From: Deltaproteobacteria bacterium
Lineage (GTDB): Bacteria; Myxococcota_A; UBA796; UBA2385
Length of the DNA: 9,086 nucleotides
Reading direction: 5' to 3'
Assembly: GCA_947462115.1 (NCBI GenBank)
Contig: CANHON010000178.1
Coordinates: 1-9,086, forward strand
Positions 1 through 6,077 of the stretch are shown here, piece after piece (position 1 is the stretch's first letter; every line of letters starts with the position of its first letter). The notes beneath the pieces were generated by a model that had not been told where the DNA came from, ran no database searches, and saw nothing but the letters and a program-made list of their open reading frames with translations. The translations under genes and the position numbers were made by a program.

Positions 1-46
1 CTCGCTGAACGGGCTGCGGGGCCGGCGGCGCCGGTGGGGTGCTCAT
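1..46 (-). CDS. Partial CDS, N-terminus only (runs off left edge)
   Basis: Only the first 15 codons are inside the window, reading MSTPPAPPAPQPVQR, so no function can be assigned. The ATG at 44-46 is preceded on the minus strand by GGAGG nine bases upstream, which is a good Shine-Dalgarno sequence although further from the start than the 4-5 base spacing at other genes here. The proline/alanine-rich start looks like a flexible N-terminal tail rather than a signal peptide. It lies downstream of the tRNA array terminator, so it probably has its own promoter in 47-263. The ATG-plus-SD pairing is seen directly; that the frame continues to the left is inference. Confidence 0.4.
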   Translation of the reverse strand, partial: MSTPPAPPAPQPVQR

Positions 47-263
47 GGGGGCCTGCCTCCGACCCCGGGGACGGATCGACGCCCGCCGGGCCTGAGGCTC
101 CGGGCCGCGTCGTGGAGCCGATCGCACATGTTCCACGGGGGAACCTGCTCGAGAGCAGCGTACAGCGCGCCAATCCCAAAGGAGAGCGCGCGGAACGAGC
201 GACGGCCAGCGCCAGCGCCAAGAACGCGACAGCGCGAACACGTCCGCCGGAGCTGCACGGCGC
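47..263. other. Intergenic region between tRNA terminator and left-edge gene
   Basis: No convincing gene is seen in this stretch of about 217 bp. It holds an imperfect inverted repeat, GTTCC-ACGGG-GGAAC (130-144), and next to it a second inverted repeat, CTGCTC-GA-GAGCAG (145-158). Either could be an operator for the minus-strand gene starting at 46. No clear -10/-35 pair was found. Confidence 0.4.
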
Positions 264-296
264 CAAAAAGAACACACCCCAGCCGAAGCTGGGGTG
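264..296 (-). terminator. Rho-independent terminator of the tRNA array
   Basis: Read on the minus strand, CACCCCAGC-TTCG-GCTGGGGTG forms a perfect 9-bp stem closed by a C(UUCG)G tetraloop, the exceptionally stable class. It is followed by TGTTC and then five T residues (265-269). It begins only six bases past the 3' end of the last tRNA-Arg, as expected for the end of a tRNA operon transcribed leftward. Confidence 0.92.
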
Positions 297-301
297 CGAA
301 G

Positions 302-375
302 TGCGGGCAGGAGGAGTCGAACCCCCAACCTTCGGATCCGTAGTCCGACGCTCTGTCCAATTGAGCTATGCCCGC
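302..375 (-). tRNA. tRNA-Arg(ACG), copy 1, no encoded CCA
   Basis: This 74-nt cloverleaf has acceptor GCGGGCA/TGCCCGC, anticodon stem TCGGA/TCCGA and anticodon loop CTACGGA. The anticodon is therefore ACG, read as ICG after deamination, for CGU/CGC/CGA arginine codons. The T-arm is GGGGG-TTCGACT-CCTCC. The discriminator is A (position 302). The next minus-strand bases are CTT, so the 3' CCA is not encoded and must be added by tRNA nucleotidyltransferase. It is identical over all 74 nt to the second copy and is the last tRNA before the terminator. Confidence 0.96.
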
Positions 376-455
376 AGAGGCCTCTCCCCCCTACTCCGCC
401 GAAGCGCTGCAGGGGTCATCGTTCGCTCACCCGGGAGAGGGACCGGGGAGCAAGG

Positions 456-532
456 TGGTGCGGGCAGGAGGAGTCGAACCCCCAACCTTCGGATCCGTAG
501 TCCGACGCTCTGTCCAATTGAGCTATGCCCGC
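456..532 (-). tRNA. tRNA-Arg(ACG), copy 2, CCA encoded
   Basis: The mature 74 nt (459-532) match the copy 80-odd bases downstream base for base, with the same anticodon ACG in loop CTACGGA. Here the discriminator A at 459 is followed on the minus strand by an encoded CCA (456-458). It lies between tRNA-Ser(GCU) and the first-listed Arg copy with no terminator on either side, so it is probably processed from a polycistronic tRNA transcript. Confidence 0.96.
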
Positions 533-572
533 AAAGTGCACGATGAAAGCGAGAAAGATGAAGCTGATGGGA

Positions 573-665
573 TGGCGGAGACGGAGGGATTCGAACCCTC
601 GGTAAGCTTTTTGAACCTACACACGATTAGCAATCGCGCTCCTTCGGCCACTCGGACACGTCTCC
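573..665 (-). tRNA. tRNA-Ser(GCU), CCA encoded
   Basis: This is a class II tRNA of about 90 nt with acceptor GGAGACG/CGTCTCC, anticodon stem CGCGA/TCGTG and loop TTGCTAA. The anticodon is GCU, reading AGC/AGU serine codons. It has the long variable arm typical of serine tRNAs (around 598-620) and T-arm GAGGG-TTCGAAT-CCCTC. Discriminator G is followed by an encoded CCA (573-575). Confidence 0.96.
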
Positions 666-691
666 ACAATCAAATCAGCTTTGAAAGAAGG

Positions 692-776
692 CGGAGGCGG
701 TGGGATTCGAACCCACGGTCCCTCTCGGGACGGCGGTTTTCAAGACCGCTGCCTTCAACCGCTCGGCCACACCTCC
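692..776 (-). tRNA. tRNA-Ser(UGA)
   Basis: This is a class II serine tRNA with acceptor GGAGGTG/CGCCTCC, anticodon stem GCGGT/ACCGC and loop CTTGAAA. The anticodon is UGA, reading UCA/UCG/UCU codons. A variable-arm hairpin (GTCCCGAGAGGGAC) and T-arm GTGGG-TTCGAAT-CCCAC are present. After discriminator G the minus strand reads CCT, so a full CCA is not encoded. It is the first tRNA of the array in the direction of transcription, with only a 26-base spacer to tRNA-Ser(GCU). Confidence 0.96.
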
Positions 777-935
777 AGGCGAGCCTGCGCCCGTTGGTGC
801 TGGCGCCGAGCTGCGTCGCCGCAGCGTTGGCACCCGACCGGCGGGAACGGACGCCCTTTAGCGTGCGGCGTCCGCTTCGGCAAGGCAAATCTGCCGAGCT
901 GACCCCTGTCGCCAAAGAATCATCGAGAACACCGT
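777..935 (-). promoter_or_regulatory. Intergenic leader of tRNA array (weak promoter candidate, hairpin)
   Basis: The 159 bp between lipB and the first tRNA should hold the tRNA promoter or a read-through leader from lipB. On the minus strand, TTGCCG (883-878) and TAAAGG (860-855) are 17 bases apart and make a weak sigma-70-like pair. An 8-bp stem CGGACGCC/GGCGTCCG (848-855 with 867-874, 11-nt loop) overlaps the -10 candidate and has no T-tract, so it is not a convincing lipB terminator. The assignment is tentative. Confidence 0.25.
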
Positions 936-1700
936 CTAAGACGTCAAGTTCGAAGGGTCTGATCCAGAGGTGCCGCCGCCCTCGGCGGGCTCTTCGGGCG
1001 CGCCCTCGGCGGCCTCGGCCGGCAGCGCCGACCACTCGGCCCACCAGCGGCGCAGCTCGGCCCCCGCCGCGTCGGCCACCGCCCGCAGCCGAGGGCAAGG
1101 CGTGACGTGGTCGGCCAGGCGGGTGACCAGCTCGCTCCCCATGCCGCAGGGGTTCACCTGGCGGAAGTAGCCGAGGTCCACGTCAATGTTGATCGAGAAG
1201 CCGTGCCAGGTGACCCAGCGCCGCGCCGCCACGCCGATGGCGGCGATCTTTTGGCCGCCCACCCACACGCCGGTGTTGCGGGGATCGGACCCGCCCTCCA
1301 CGCCGAAGCGGCCGATCACCCGGGTGCAGATGCCCTCCAGCGCCCGCAAGTAGGCGCGCAGGTCCTGGCGGTGCGGCGGGAGGGCCAGCACCGGGTAGCC
1401 GACCAGCTGCCCCGGCCCGTGGAAGGTGACGTCGCCGCCGCGCTCCACCTCGATCACCGGGGTGTCGCCGGTCTGGAGCAGGTTGTCGCGGGCGCCGCGG
1501 CTGCGGCCGAGGGTGTAGACCGGCTCGTGCTCGCACAGGAGCACCGTGTCGGGCGCCTCCCCGGCGATGCGGGCCTCGAGCAAGGCCTGCATGCGGGCGT
1601 AGACCTCGGGGTAGGGCTGCCGCCCCAGCCACTCCACGCGGAGGCGCGTGGGGGGCCCAGCGGCCGCGCGCGCCACGGTGTCCGGTTCTGCTTCGCTCAT
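936..1700 (-). CDS. lipB: LipB: octanoyl-[acyl-carrier-protein]:protein octanoyltransferase
   Basis: LipB transfers the octanoyl group from octanoyl-ACP to lipoyl domains of enzymes such as pyruvate dehydrogenase, the first step of endogenous lipoate synthesis; LipA then adds sulfur. It acts in the cytoplasm. The 254-residue protein shows the family signature RGGDVTFHGPGQLVGYP (His about 94), GGQKIAAIG with the expected catalytic Lys (about 151), a WHGFSINI block, and NPCGM with the expected acyl-accepting Cys (about 185). The start is the ATG at 1698-1700, preceded by AGGAGG four bases upstream; a GTG ten codons earlier lacks such a site. The last 30 or so residues are an acidic Ala/Glu/Gly-rich tail beyond the usual core. 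No lipA is in the window. The tRNA array follows on the same strand. Confidence 0.96.
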   Translation of the reverse strand: MSEAEPDTVARAAAGPPTRLRVEWLGRQPYPEVYARMQALLEARIAGEAPDTVLLCEHEPVYTLGRSRGARDNLLQTGDTPVIEVERGGDVTFHGPGQLVGYPVLALPPHRQDLRAYLRALEGICTRVIGRFGVEGGSDPRNTGVWVGGQKIAAIGVAARRWVTWHGFSINIDVDLGYFRQVNPCGMGSELVTRLADHVTPCPRLRAVADAAGAELRRWWAEWSALPAEAAEGAPEEPAEGGGTSGSDPSNLTS

Positions 1701-1922
1701 CCCGCCTCCTGCGCGCCCGGCGCGCGCCACCGCCTATCGCTCCAAGGCGCGCTGTCCGCCGCGCGGCCCGCCGCCGATGTCCGCCGGATTGCAAAGCTTT
1801 GTCGGCGCGACCGGATCAACGGCCCGCAGGGCGGACCCCCGGTGCGATGATGGGCCGACCGCACAGGGCTGAGCGTGGCCAGCCCGACGCAGGGGTGGGC
1901 GATGTTGAGCAGCGAGGCCTTG
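1701..1922. promoter_or_regulatory. Divergent intergenic region lipB / Ser-Thr kinase
   Basis: Both genes are transcribed away from this region of about 220 bp, so it should hold both promoters. The only AT-rich spot is TTGCAAAGCTTTG (1789-1801), which contains a perfect 10-bp palindrome CAAAGCTTTG (1792-1801). TTGCAA (1789-1794) could be a plus-strand -35, but no good -10 sits at 17 bases. A dyad between divergent genes could be an operator; this is a guess. Confidence 0.3.
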
Positions 1923-3263
1923 ATGATCGGAGAGCTCCCCGGGCGGATCGGCCGCTACGAGATCGAGCGCAGGCTCGGCGCCGGGGGCATGGCGCTCACC
2001 TACCGCTGCCGTTTGGCGGGCATCGGGGGCTTCTCCAAGCGCGTCGTGGTCAAGATCCTGCACCCCGACCACGTGGGGGAGTCGTCCTACGTCGGCATGT
2101 TCTTGGATGAAGCCCGGCTCTCGGCCCGGCTCCACCACGTCAACGTCGCCCAGGTCTACGAGGTCGGCGACGATCACGGCGTGCCCTACATGGTCATGGA
2201 GCTGGTGGACGGCAGCAACCTCGCCGAGATCACCCGCCTGCTCGGCCGGGGCCAGCGCCCCTGGGGCCACATCGCCTGGCTGTTCGCGGGCATCTGCCGC
2301 GGCCTCGGCCACGCCCACAGCCTCAAGGACGACGCCGGAAAGCCGCTCGGCATCGTGCACCGCGACGTGAGCCTCGGCAACATCATGATCGGCCGCGACG
2401 GCGTGCCCAAGCTCATCGACTTCGGCATCGCCCAGTGGGCGCAGAAGGAGAACGTCACCGAGGTCGGCATGCTCAAGGGCAAGCTGCACTACATGGCGCC
2501 CGAGCAGCTCCGTGGCCAGGCGGACCACCGCGCCGACATCTACCAGCTCGGCGTCTGCCTCTACTGGATGACCACCGGCCGGCCGCCCTTCCACGACGCC
2601 GACCCCGCCAAGGTCTGGGCCGCCCGCCTCGACGGGGACCTCAAGCGCCCGAGCGCGGTCACGCCCGGCTACCCCCGCGAGCTCGAAGAGATCGTGATCA
2701 CCGCGCTGGCCGTCGATCCCGCGCGTCGCTGGCAGTCGGCCGACGAGCTCGCCGCCATGCTCGAGGCCTTCACCTACAGCCAGCCCAGCTACGCCACCAA
2801 CGACGAGGCGGTGGCCCGCTGGGTGCGCGGCATGCTGCCCGGCGAGCTGGACGAGGAGCGGGAGCCCAGCCGCACCGGCCGATCGGAGCGCTCCTTGGGC
2901 CAGGTGCTGCACGACAACGGCGCCCGTCCCTCCCCGATCACCGGCGAGGCCCCCGCGCCTTCGGTGCCGCCGCCGACCCCGCCCGCGGCGCCCGCCCCGC
3001 CCGACCGCCGCCTCGTCCTCGGCCTGTCGGTGGGCGTCGCCGTCCTGCTGATTACCTTGCTGGGCGTTATTTTCGGCCGAACGGACGAGGGGGATCGGGC
3101 GGCGCGCCTCTACCTGCGTGAGGCCGAGGTGCTGCTCGATGAGGGCCGAACCGAGCAGGCCCTCGACATGCTGCAGAACGCAGAGGAGGCGGGAGCAAAA
3201 GACCCGGAGGTGGTCGTCGCGATCTCCCGGCTCCGGAGCCGCCTCAATCCCGGACAAAATTGA
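1923..3263 (+). CDS. Membrane-anchored Ser/Thr protein kinase (Pkn type)
   Basis: This is a eukaryotic-like Ser/Thr kinase predicted to phosphorylate cytoplasmic targets. From the ATG at 1923 (446 aa) it shows the glycine loop LGAGGMA (19-24), VVK Lys (44), catalytic loop HRDVSLGN (146-153), DFG (166-168) and APE (192-194), so all key residues are present. A Pro/Ala-rich linker (about 335-360) leads to one membrane helix (about 364-385). After it, a short outer segment resembles one or two TPR-like helical hairpins (RLYLREAEVLLDEGRTEQAL). HRDVS rather than HRDLK is common in myxobacterial kinases. I chose ATG 1923 because GAGG sits 5 bases upstream, the spacing seen at neighbouring genes. In-frame GTG 1875 and ATG 1902 (AGGGG six bases upstream) are alternatives. 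No partner phosphatase or other signalling gene is adjacent. Confidence 0.93.
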   Translation: MIGELPGRIGRYEIERRLGAGGMALTYRCRLAGIGGFSKRVVVKILHPDHVGESSYVGMFLDEARLSARLHHVNVAQVYEVGDDHGVPYMVMELVDGSNLAEITRLLGRGQRPWGHIAWLFAGICRGLGHAHSLKDDAGKPLGIVHRDVSLGNIMIGRDGVPKLIDFGIAQWAQKENVTEVGMLKGKLHYMAPEQLRGQADHRADIYQLGVCLYWMTTGRPPFHDADPAKVWAARLDGDLKRPSAVTPGYPRELEEIVITALAVDPARRWQSADELAAMLEAFTYSQPSYATNDEAVARWVRGMLPGELDEEREPSRTGRSERSLGQVLHDNGARPSPITGEAPAPSVPPPTPPAAPAPPDRRLVLGLSVGVAVLLITLLGVIFGRTDEGDRAARLYLREAEVLLDEGRTEQALDMLQNAEEAGAKDPEVVVAISRLRSRLNPGQN

Positions 3264-3267
3264 GCTT

Positions 3268-3293
3268 CCCCCCCCCGGACCTTTACTAGGTCC
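3268..3293. other. Nine-C tract and short hairpin after the kinase gene
   Basis: Directly after the kinase stop there is a run of nine C (3268-3276) and then a 6-bp stem GGACCT-TTACT-AGGTCC (3277-3293). There is no T-tract after the stem on either strand, so this is not a standard intrinsic terminator. It could be a weak terminator, an operator for the next gene, or chance. Confidence 0.3.
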
Positions 3294-3306
3294 CTCCGAT
3301 TGAGGC

Positions 3307-3335
3307 TTACCGCGCGGTTGCGTCCGTGATATACC
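3307..3335 (+). promoter_or_regulatory. Candidate promoter of the HU-like gene (weak)
   Basis: TATACC (3330-3335) matches four of six -10 positions and lies in the most AT-rich spot of the gap. TTACCG (3307-3312) sits 17 bases before it but matches only three of six -35 positions. Transcription would start near 3342, about 37 bases before the chosen start codon. The HU-like gene has its own terminator, which makes a private promoter in this gap likely even if this exact box is wrong. Confidence 0.25.
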
Positions 3336-3378
3336 CGTGCAGGTACATGACGCGGCGGCATGGCCGACGGAGGGAATG

Positions 3379-3930
3379 ATGAAGTGGAGCAACCTGATCG
3401 CACGAGTGGCTGAGCGCTCGGGCGTACCTCGCAAAGACACCCAAAAGGTCCTCACCGCGCTCGTCCACGAGACGCTTGAGGCCCTCACCAACGACGACGC
3501 GGTGCTGATCCGCGGCCTCGGCACCTTTGAGACCCGCTGGCGCGCCCACCGCGTGCTCCGCTCGGTGTCTTCGGGCGAGGCGATCCGGCTCGATGGCCGC
3601 TACGTGCCGCGCTTCAAGCCGTCCACGCGGCTCCGGCGCATCCTCGCGGCGCAGACCCCCCAGCTCTGGCAGGACCCGGCTCACCAGGCCGCCCTTGACG
3701 TGGCGGAGGGCCTTTTCAAGGGCCTCAAGAGCGCCGTGGCGCCCCGCGAGATCGAGGGCGACGAGGAGCTGAGCGACATCGACCAGCTCGCCGCCACCAC
3801 CTGGGGCGCGGCTTGGGCTGCGGCTCGGCAGGAGTACATCTCCAAGGTGCCCGCCGACATCCGCGACCAGCGCGACTACCTCACGGTCGTCGTCCGCAAG
3901 GCGTGGGCCCTGGCCGGCAGCGCCAACTGA
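3379..3930 (+). CDS. HU/IHF-family DNA-binding protein with C-terminal extension, no intercalating proline
   Basis: Residues 1-90 align by eye with the HU fold: a dimerising helical N-terminus (MKWSNLIARVAERSGVP), the GLGTFE turn (46-51), then a beta-arm and the VPRFKP block (76-81) matching VPAFKP of HU. At the arm tip, where HU has RNPQTGE with the DNA-intercalating Pro63, this protein reads RSVSSGE, with Val at exactly residue 63. That suggests weaker or different DNA bending. HU is about 90 residues; this one is 183. The extra part (about 93-183) is rich in Ala, Trp and charged residues, probably helical, and not recognised. The start is ATG 3379, with GGAGG five bases upstream; ATG 3376 would leave two. 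It has its own terminator and appears to be transcribed alone. Nucleoid protein is the likely role; a non-bending or regulatory HU is possible. Confidence 0.9.
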   Translation: MKWSNLIARVAERSGVPRKDTQKVLTALVHETLEALTNDDAVLIRGLGTFETRWRAHRVLRSVSSGEAIRLDGRYVPRFKPSTRLRRILAAQTPQLWQDPAHQAALDVAEGLFKGLKSAVAPREIEGDEELSDIDQLAATTWGAAWAAARQEYISKVPADIRDQRDYLTVVVRKAWALAGSAN

Positions 3931-3944
3931 GCCACGATCGGGCG

Positions 3945-3982
3945 CGGCCCTGGTGACCCCGGTCATCAGGGCCGTCTTCTTT
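3945..3982 (+). terminator. Rho-independent terminator after HU-like gene
   Basis: The arms GGCCCTGGTGAC (3946-3957) and GTCATCAGGGCC (3962-3973) pair over 12 bp with one G-U wobble around a CCCG loop. C3945-G3974 adds a 13th pair. TCTTCTTT (3975-3982) follows, giving six T in eight. It lies 15 bases past the HU-like stop codon and separates that gene from the operon starting at 4045. Confidence 0.82.
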
Positions 3983-4044
3983 GGGGCGGCGCGCTGTGGC
4001 CGTGCCGCCCGCCGCCCCGCCCGCTACAAGGGCGACGAGGAACC

Positions 4045-4644
4045 ATGTCCAGGCCCCCCGCGCTCGCGCTCCCCACCCAGACCGTCCGGCTTGAGCTTCG
4101 CCGCGAGGCCCAGCAGCCGCCGTGCTGGTCGGTCCGCTTTGAGCTGAGCGCCGGCATGGCGTGGCTCCGGCTGCCCGGCGGGTGGAGCCGCACCGCCGAG
4201 TCGGCCGCCCGCAGCGGCGCCGCCAGCGGCCTGCGCGCCGCCGAGCTCGCCCAGGTCGATCTGATGCTCCGCCACGAGGCCGGCTCCTGGGCGCCCTGGC
4301 GCGTGATCGAGGGCATCGACCCCATGTCCTTGCCCATCGGCCGGTGGGTGACCCTCGAGCCCACCACCGAGGCCGACCGCCAAGACGCCCTCTTTGAAGA
4401 GCTGGTCGTCATTGACGGCATGGAGGACCCCGACGACTGGTCCGAAGAGATGGGCGAGCTCGAGGAGTCCATCACCGAGCTCGGCCGGCCGGATCTGCCC
4501 CCGGCGCCCGGCGACGCCGCCGCACCGGAGGCCCCGGCCAGCCTCGTGCGCTCCTTGGTCTTGCGGATCCGCCAGCAGGAGCGCTTGATCACCCAGCTCA
4601 AAGAGCAGGTCATCCGCCTCGGCGCCGTGCCCGTCGGCGACTAA
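4045..4644 (+). CDS. Unrecognised 199-aa protein, first gene of envelope operon
   Basis: I do not recognise this family. The ATG at 4045 has GAGG four bases upstream, and codon use matches the neighbours, so the gene is real. The protein has no signal peptide or membrane helix. Residues about 10-110 look like mixed beta structure (VRLELRREAQ, WSVRFELSAG, RWVTLEPTTEAD), followed by a very acidic stretch (about 108-146, many Asp/Glu) and a Pro/Ala linker. A basic-acidic amphipathic helix (about 167-193, LVLRIRQQERLITQLKEQ) follows and could form a coiled coil. The first half faintly suggests a PilZ-like or other small beta-barrel, but no RxxxR motif is visible. It ends 21 bases before the metalloprotease-like gene, so the two are probably co-transcribed. 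The product is likely cytoplasmic. Confidence 0.85.
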   Translation: MSRPPALALPTQTVRLELRREAQQPPCWSVRFELSAGMAWLRLPGGWSRTAESAARSGAASGLRAAELAQVDLMLRHEAGSWAPWRVIEGIDPMSLPIGRWVTLEPTTEADRQDALFEELVVIDGMEDPDDWSEEMGELEESITELGRPDLPPAPGDAAAPEAPASLVRSLVLRIRQQERLITQLKEQVIRLGAVPVGD

Positions 4645-4665
4645 AATACCCACCGGGAGCCCACT

Positions 4666-6057
4666 TTGCCCCTCCCGCTCCGCCTCGCTGCCTGGGCCGT
4701 GGCCGCCCTGCCGGGGCTGGACCGGGCGGAGTGCTTCGGCCCGCCCTTGCCCCCCGCCGCGACCGGGGGCTGCGGCGGCCCCTACTTCGACGACTTCGTC
4801 GAGACCGAGCACTTCTTGGTGCAGTGGGACGCCGGCACCCTGTCCGGCCCCGAGGTGCTGCGGCTGAGCGAGGCCTTGGAGACGGCCTGGGCGGCCGAGA
4901 TCGACGCGCTGGGCTGGGCCGAGCCCGCCGGGACCGGGCGCGTGCGGCTGCCGGTGCTCGTGCTCCGGGGCGAAGCGCCGGGCGGCAGCACCAGCACCGA
5001 GCGCTGCGACGACCTCGGGATTGACCTGCCGGTCATCGTCCTCAGCGACGCGAGCTTCGACGGCGACCCGCAGTACATCGACAGCCTCGCCGCCCACGAG
5101 CTGAACCACGCCTCGCAGCTCGCCTATGGGCAGCTCCACGAGCGGTGGTTCTGGGAGGCCACCGCCACCTGGATGGAGGCGCAGGCGCGGCCCGAGCTCG
5201 GGCTGTGGCGCGATCGGGTGCCGGCCTGGGCCACCCGGCCGGAGCTCGGCATGAACGCCTGGGATCGCAGCGGCGATCACCCCGAGATCACCGACCGGAG
5301 CTACGGCCTCGCGGTCTTTGTGCACCAGCTCAGCGCCGTCGAGGGCGGCCCCGGGCTCGTGCGGGGCCTGTGGGAGGACACCGCGGGCCAGCCCGGCCAG
5401 TTCACGCGCTGGCTGCCCGAGGCCCTCGAGCGCGCGGACCTCTCCGTCGATGACGTGCTGCTGCGCTTTCTGGTCGCCGCCGCCCGCGACGCCCTGCCGA
5501 TGGTCGAGGGGGAGCTCGGCCTCGAGCTCGAGGCCCAGCTCGACGCCTTGCCGGCGGCGGGCACGCTCGGGGCGCCCCCGCAGAGCCTGGGCATCACCAT
5601 CATCGAGATCACCGATCTGGACGTTGATCCGGACCCTTACCTGCACCTGCGCCTCTCCCCCGAGGGCCCGGCGGCCGAGCGGTGGATCGGCGCCTTGATC
5701 ACCGACGACGCGGCGGCGCCGGTGGTGTGGGACGAGCAGGGCCGCGGCCTCGGCGCCCTCCGGCTAGACGGGGCCGACCGGGCTTGGCTCGCCCTGCTCC
5801 CCCTCGACAGCGAGGCCCAAGGCCCCGCCTACCCCTGGGCCACGGCGCCGGGCTTCGATCTGCGCTGGGCGCTGTCCCGCAGCGCGGCCGCCGCCCCCGA
5901 GCCCTGGCCCGCGGTCGAGATCGCGCCCGCCAAGGACCGGGCCGCGGGGGGCTGCGCCGCTGCGCCCCGGACCAGCGCCGTGGCCCTCGGGCTGGCCGGG
6001 GCCGCCGCCCTCCTTCGGCTGGGCGCGCGCCGCCGGATCGGGCCGCCGCCGGGTTAG
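4666..6057 (+). CDS. Secreted HExxH metalloprotease-like protein with MYXO-CTERM tail
   Basis: This is a predicted zinc-dependent peptidase of the outer surface. It starts at TTG 4666, with GGGAG six bases upstream; only this start gives a full signal peptide (residues 1-21, cleavage probably before Glu22-Cys23). The motif HELNH (144-148) has both zinc histidines and the catalytic Glu. WFWEATATWME (161-171) supplies a likely third ligand, Glu164, as in gluzincin peptidase-MA-like proteins. A domain of about 250 residues follows without a recognised family. The C-terminus has Gly-Gly-Cys430, a hydrophobic segment (about 437-453) and an Arg cluster. This is the MYXO-CTERM pattern, processed at the Cys by a myxosortase and thought to anchor proteins on the surface. 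From memory it resembles the myxobacterial MXAN_6640 putative metalloproteases; this was not verified. It lies between the 199-aa gene and the DUF4920 lipoprotein gene. Confidence 0.88.
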   Translation: MPLPLRLAAWAVAALPGLDRAECFGPPLPPAATGGCGGPYFDDFVETEHFLVQWDAGTLSGPEVLRLSEALETAWAAEIDALGWAEPAGTGRVRLPVLVLRGEAPGGSTSTERCDDLGIDLPVIVLSDASFDGDPQYIDSLAAHELNHASQLAYGQLHERWFWEATATWMEAQARPELGLWRDRVPAWATRPELGMNAWDRSGDHPEITDRSYGLAVFVHQLSAVEGGPGLVRGLWEDTAGQPGQFTRWLPEALERADLSVDDVLLRFLVAAARDALPMVEGELGLELEAQLDALPAAGTLGAPPQSLGITIIEITDLDVDPDPYLHLRLSPEGPAAERWIGALITDDAAAPVVWDEQGRGLGALRLDGADRAWLALLPLDSEAQGPAYPWATAPGFDLRWALSRSAAAAPEPWPAVEIAPAKDRAAGGCAAAPRTSAVALGLAGAAALLRLGARRRIGPPPG

Positions 6058-6077
6058 CGGGCGGGCCGGAGGTCACC

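Noticed and set aside
43..360. Minus-strand frame of 105 codons whose stop overlaps the ATG at 46
   Set aside because: It begins inside tRNA-Arg, crosses the terminator and has Arg/Gly-rich shadow composition. The ATGA overlap with the edge gene is probably chance.
34..546. Plus-strand open frame of 170 codons, and others between 128 and 902, across the tRNA array
   Set aside because: They are translations of the reverse complement of tRNAs (VEPPTFGSVVRRSVQLSYA-type strings), a well-known source of false genes.
848..874. Hairpin CGGACGCC/GGCGTCCG as lipB terminator
   Set aside because: No T-tract follows on the minus strand and the loop is 11 nt, so it is noted only within the intergenic entry.
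1734..3524. 596-codon open frame antisense to the kinase
   Set aside because: Such frames are common opposite GC-rich genes. The plus strand has a complete kinase with all motifs, and the antisense product is low-complexity Gly/Val/Ala/His.
4024..5646. 540-codon open frame antisense to the 199-aa and metalloprotease-like genes
   Set aside because: It is a shadow of two well-supported plus-strand genes, with Gly/Ala/Leu/Pro-rich composition and no motif.
5682..6077. Upstream extension of the DUF4920 frame into the metalloprotease gene
   Set aside because: This part is an Arg/Gly/Pro-rich shadow. ATG 6078 with GGAGG gives a proper lipoprotein signal.
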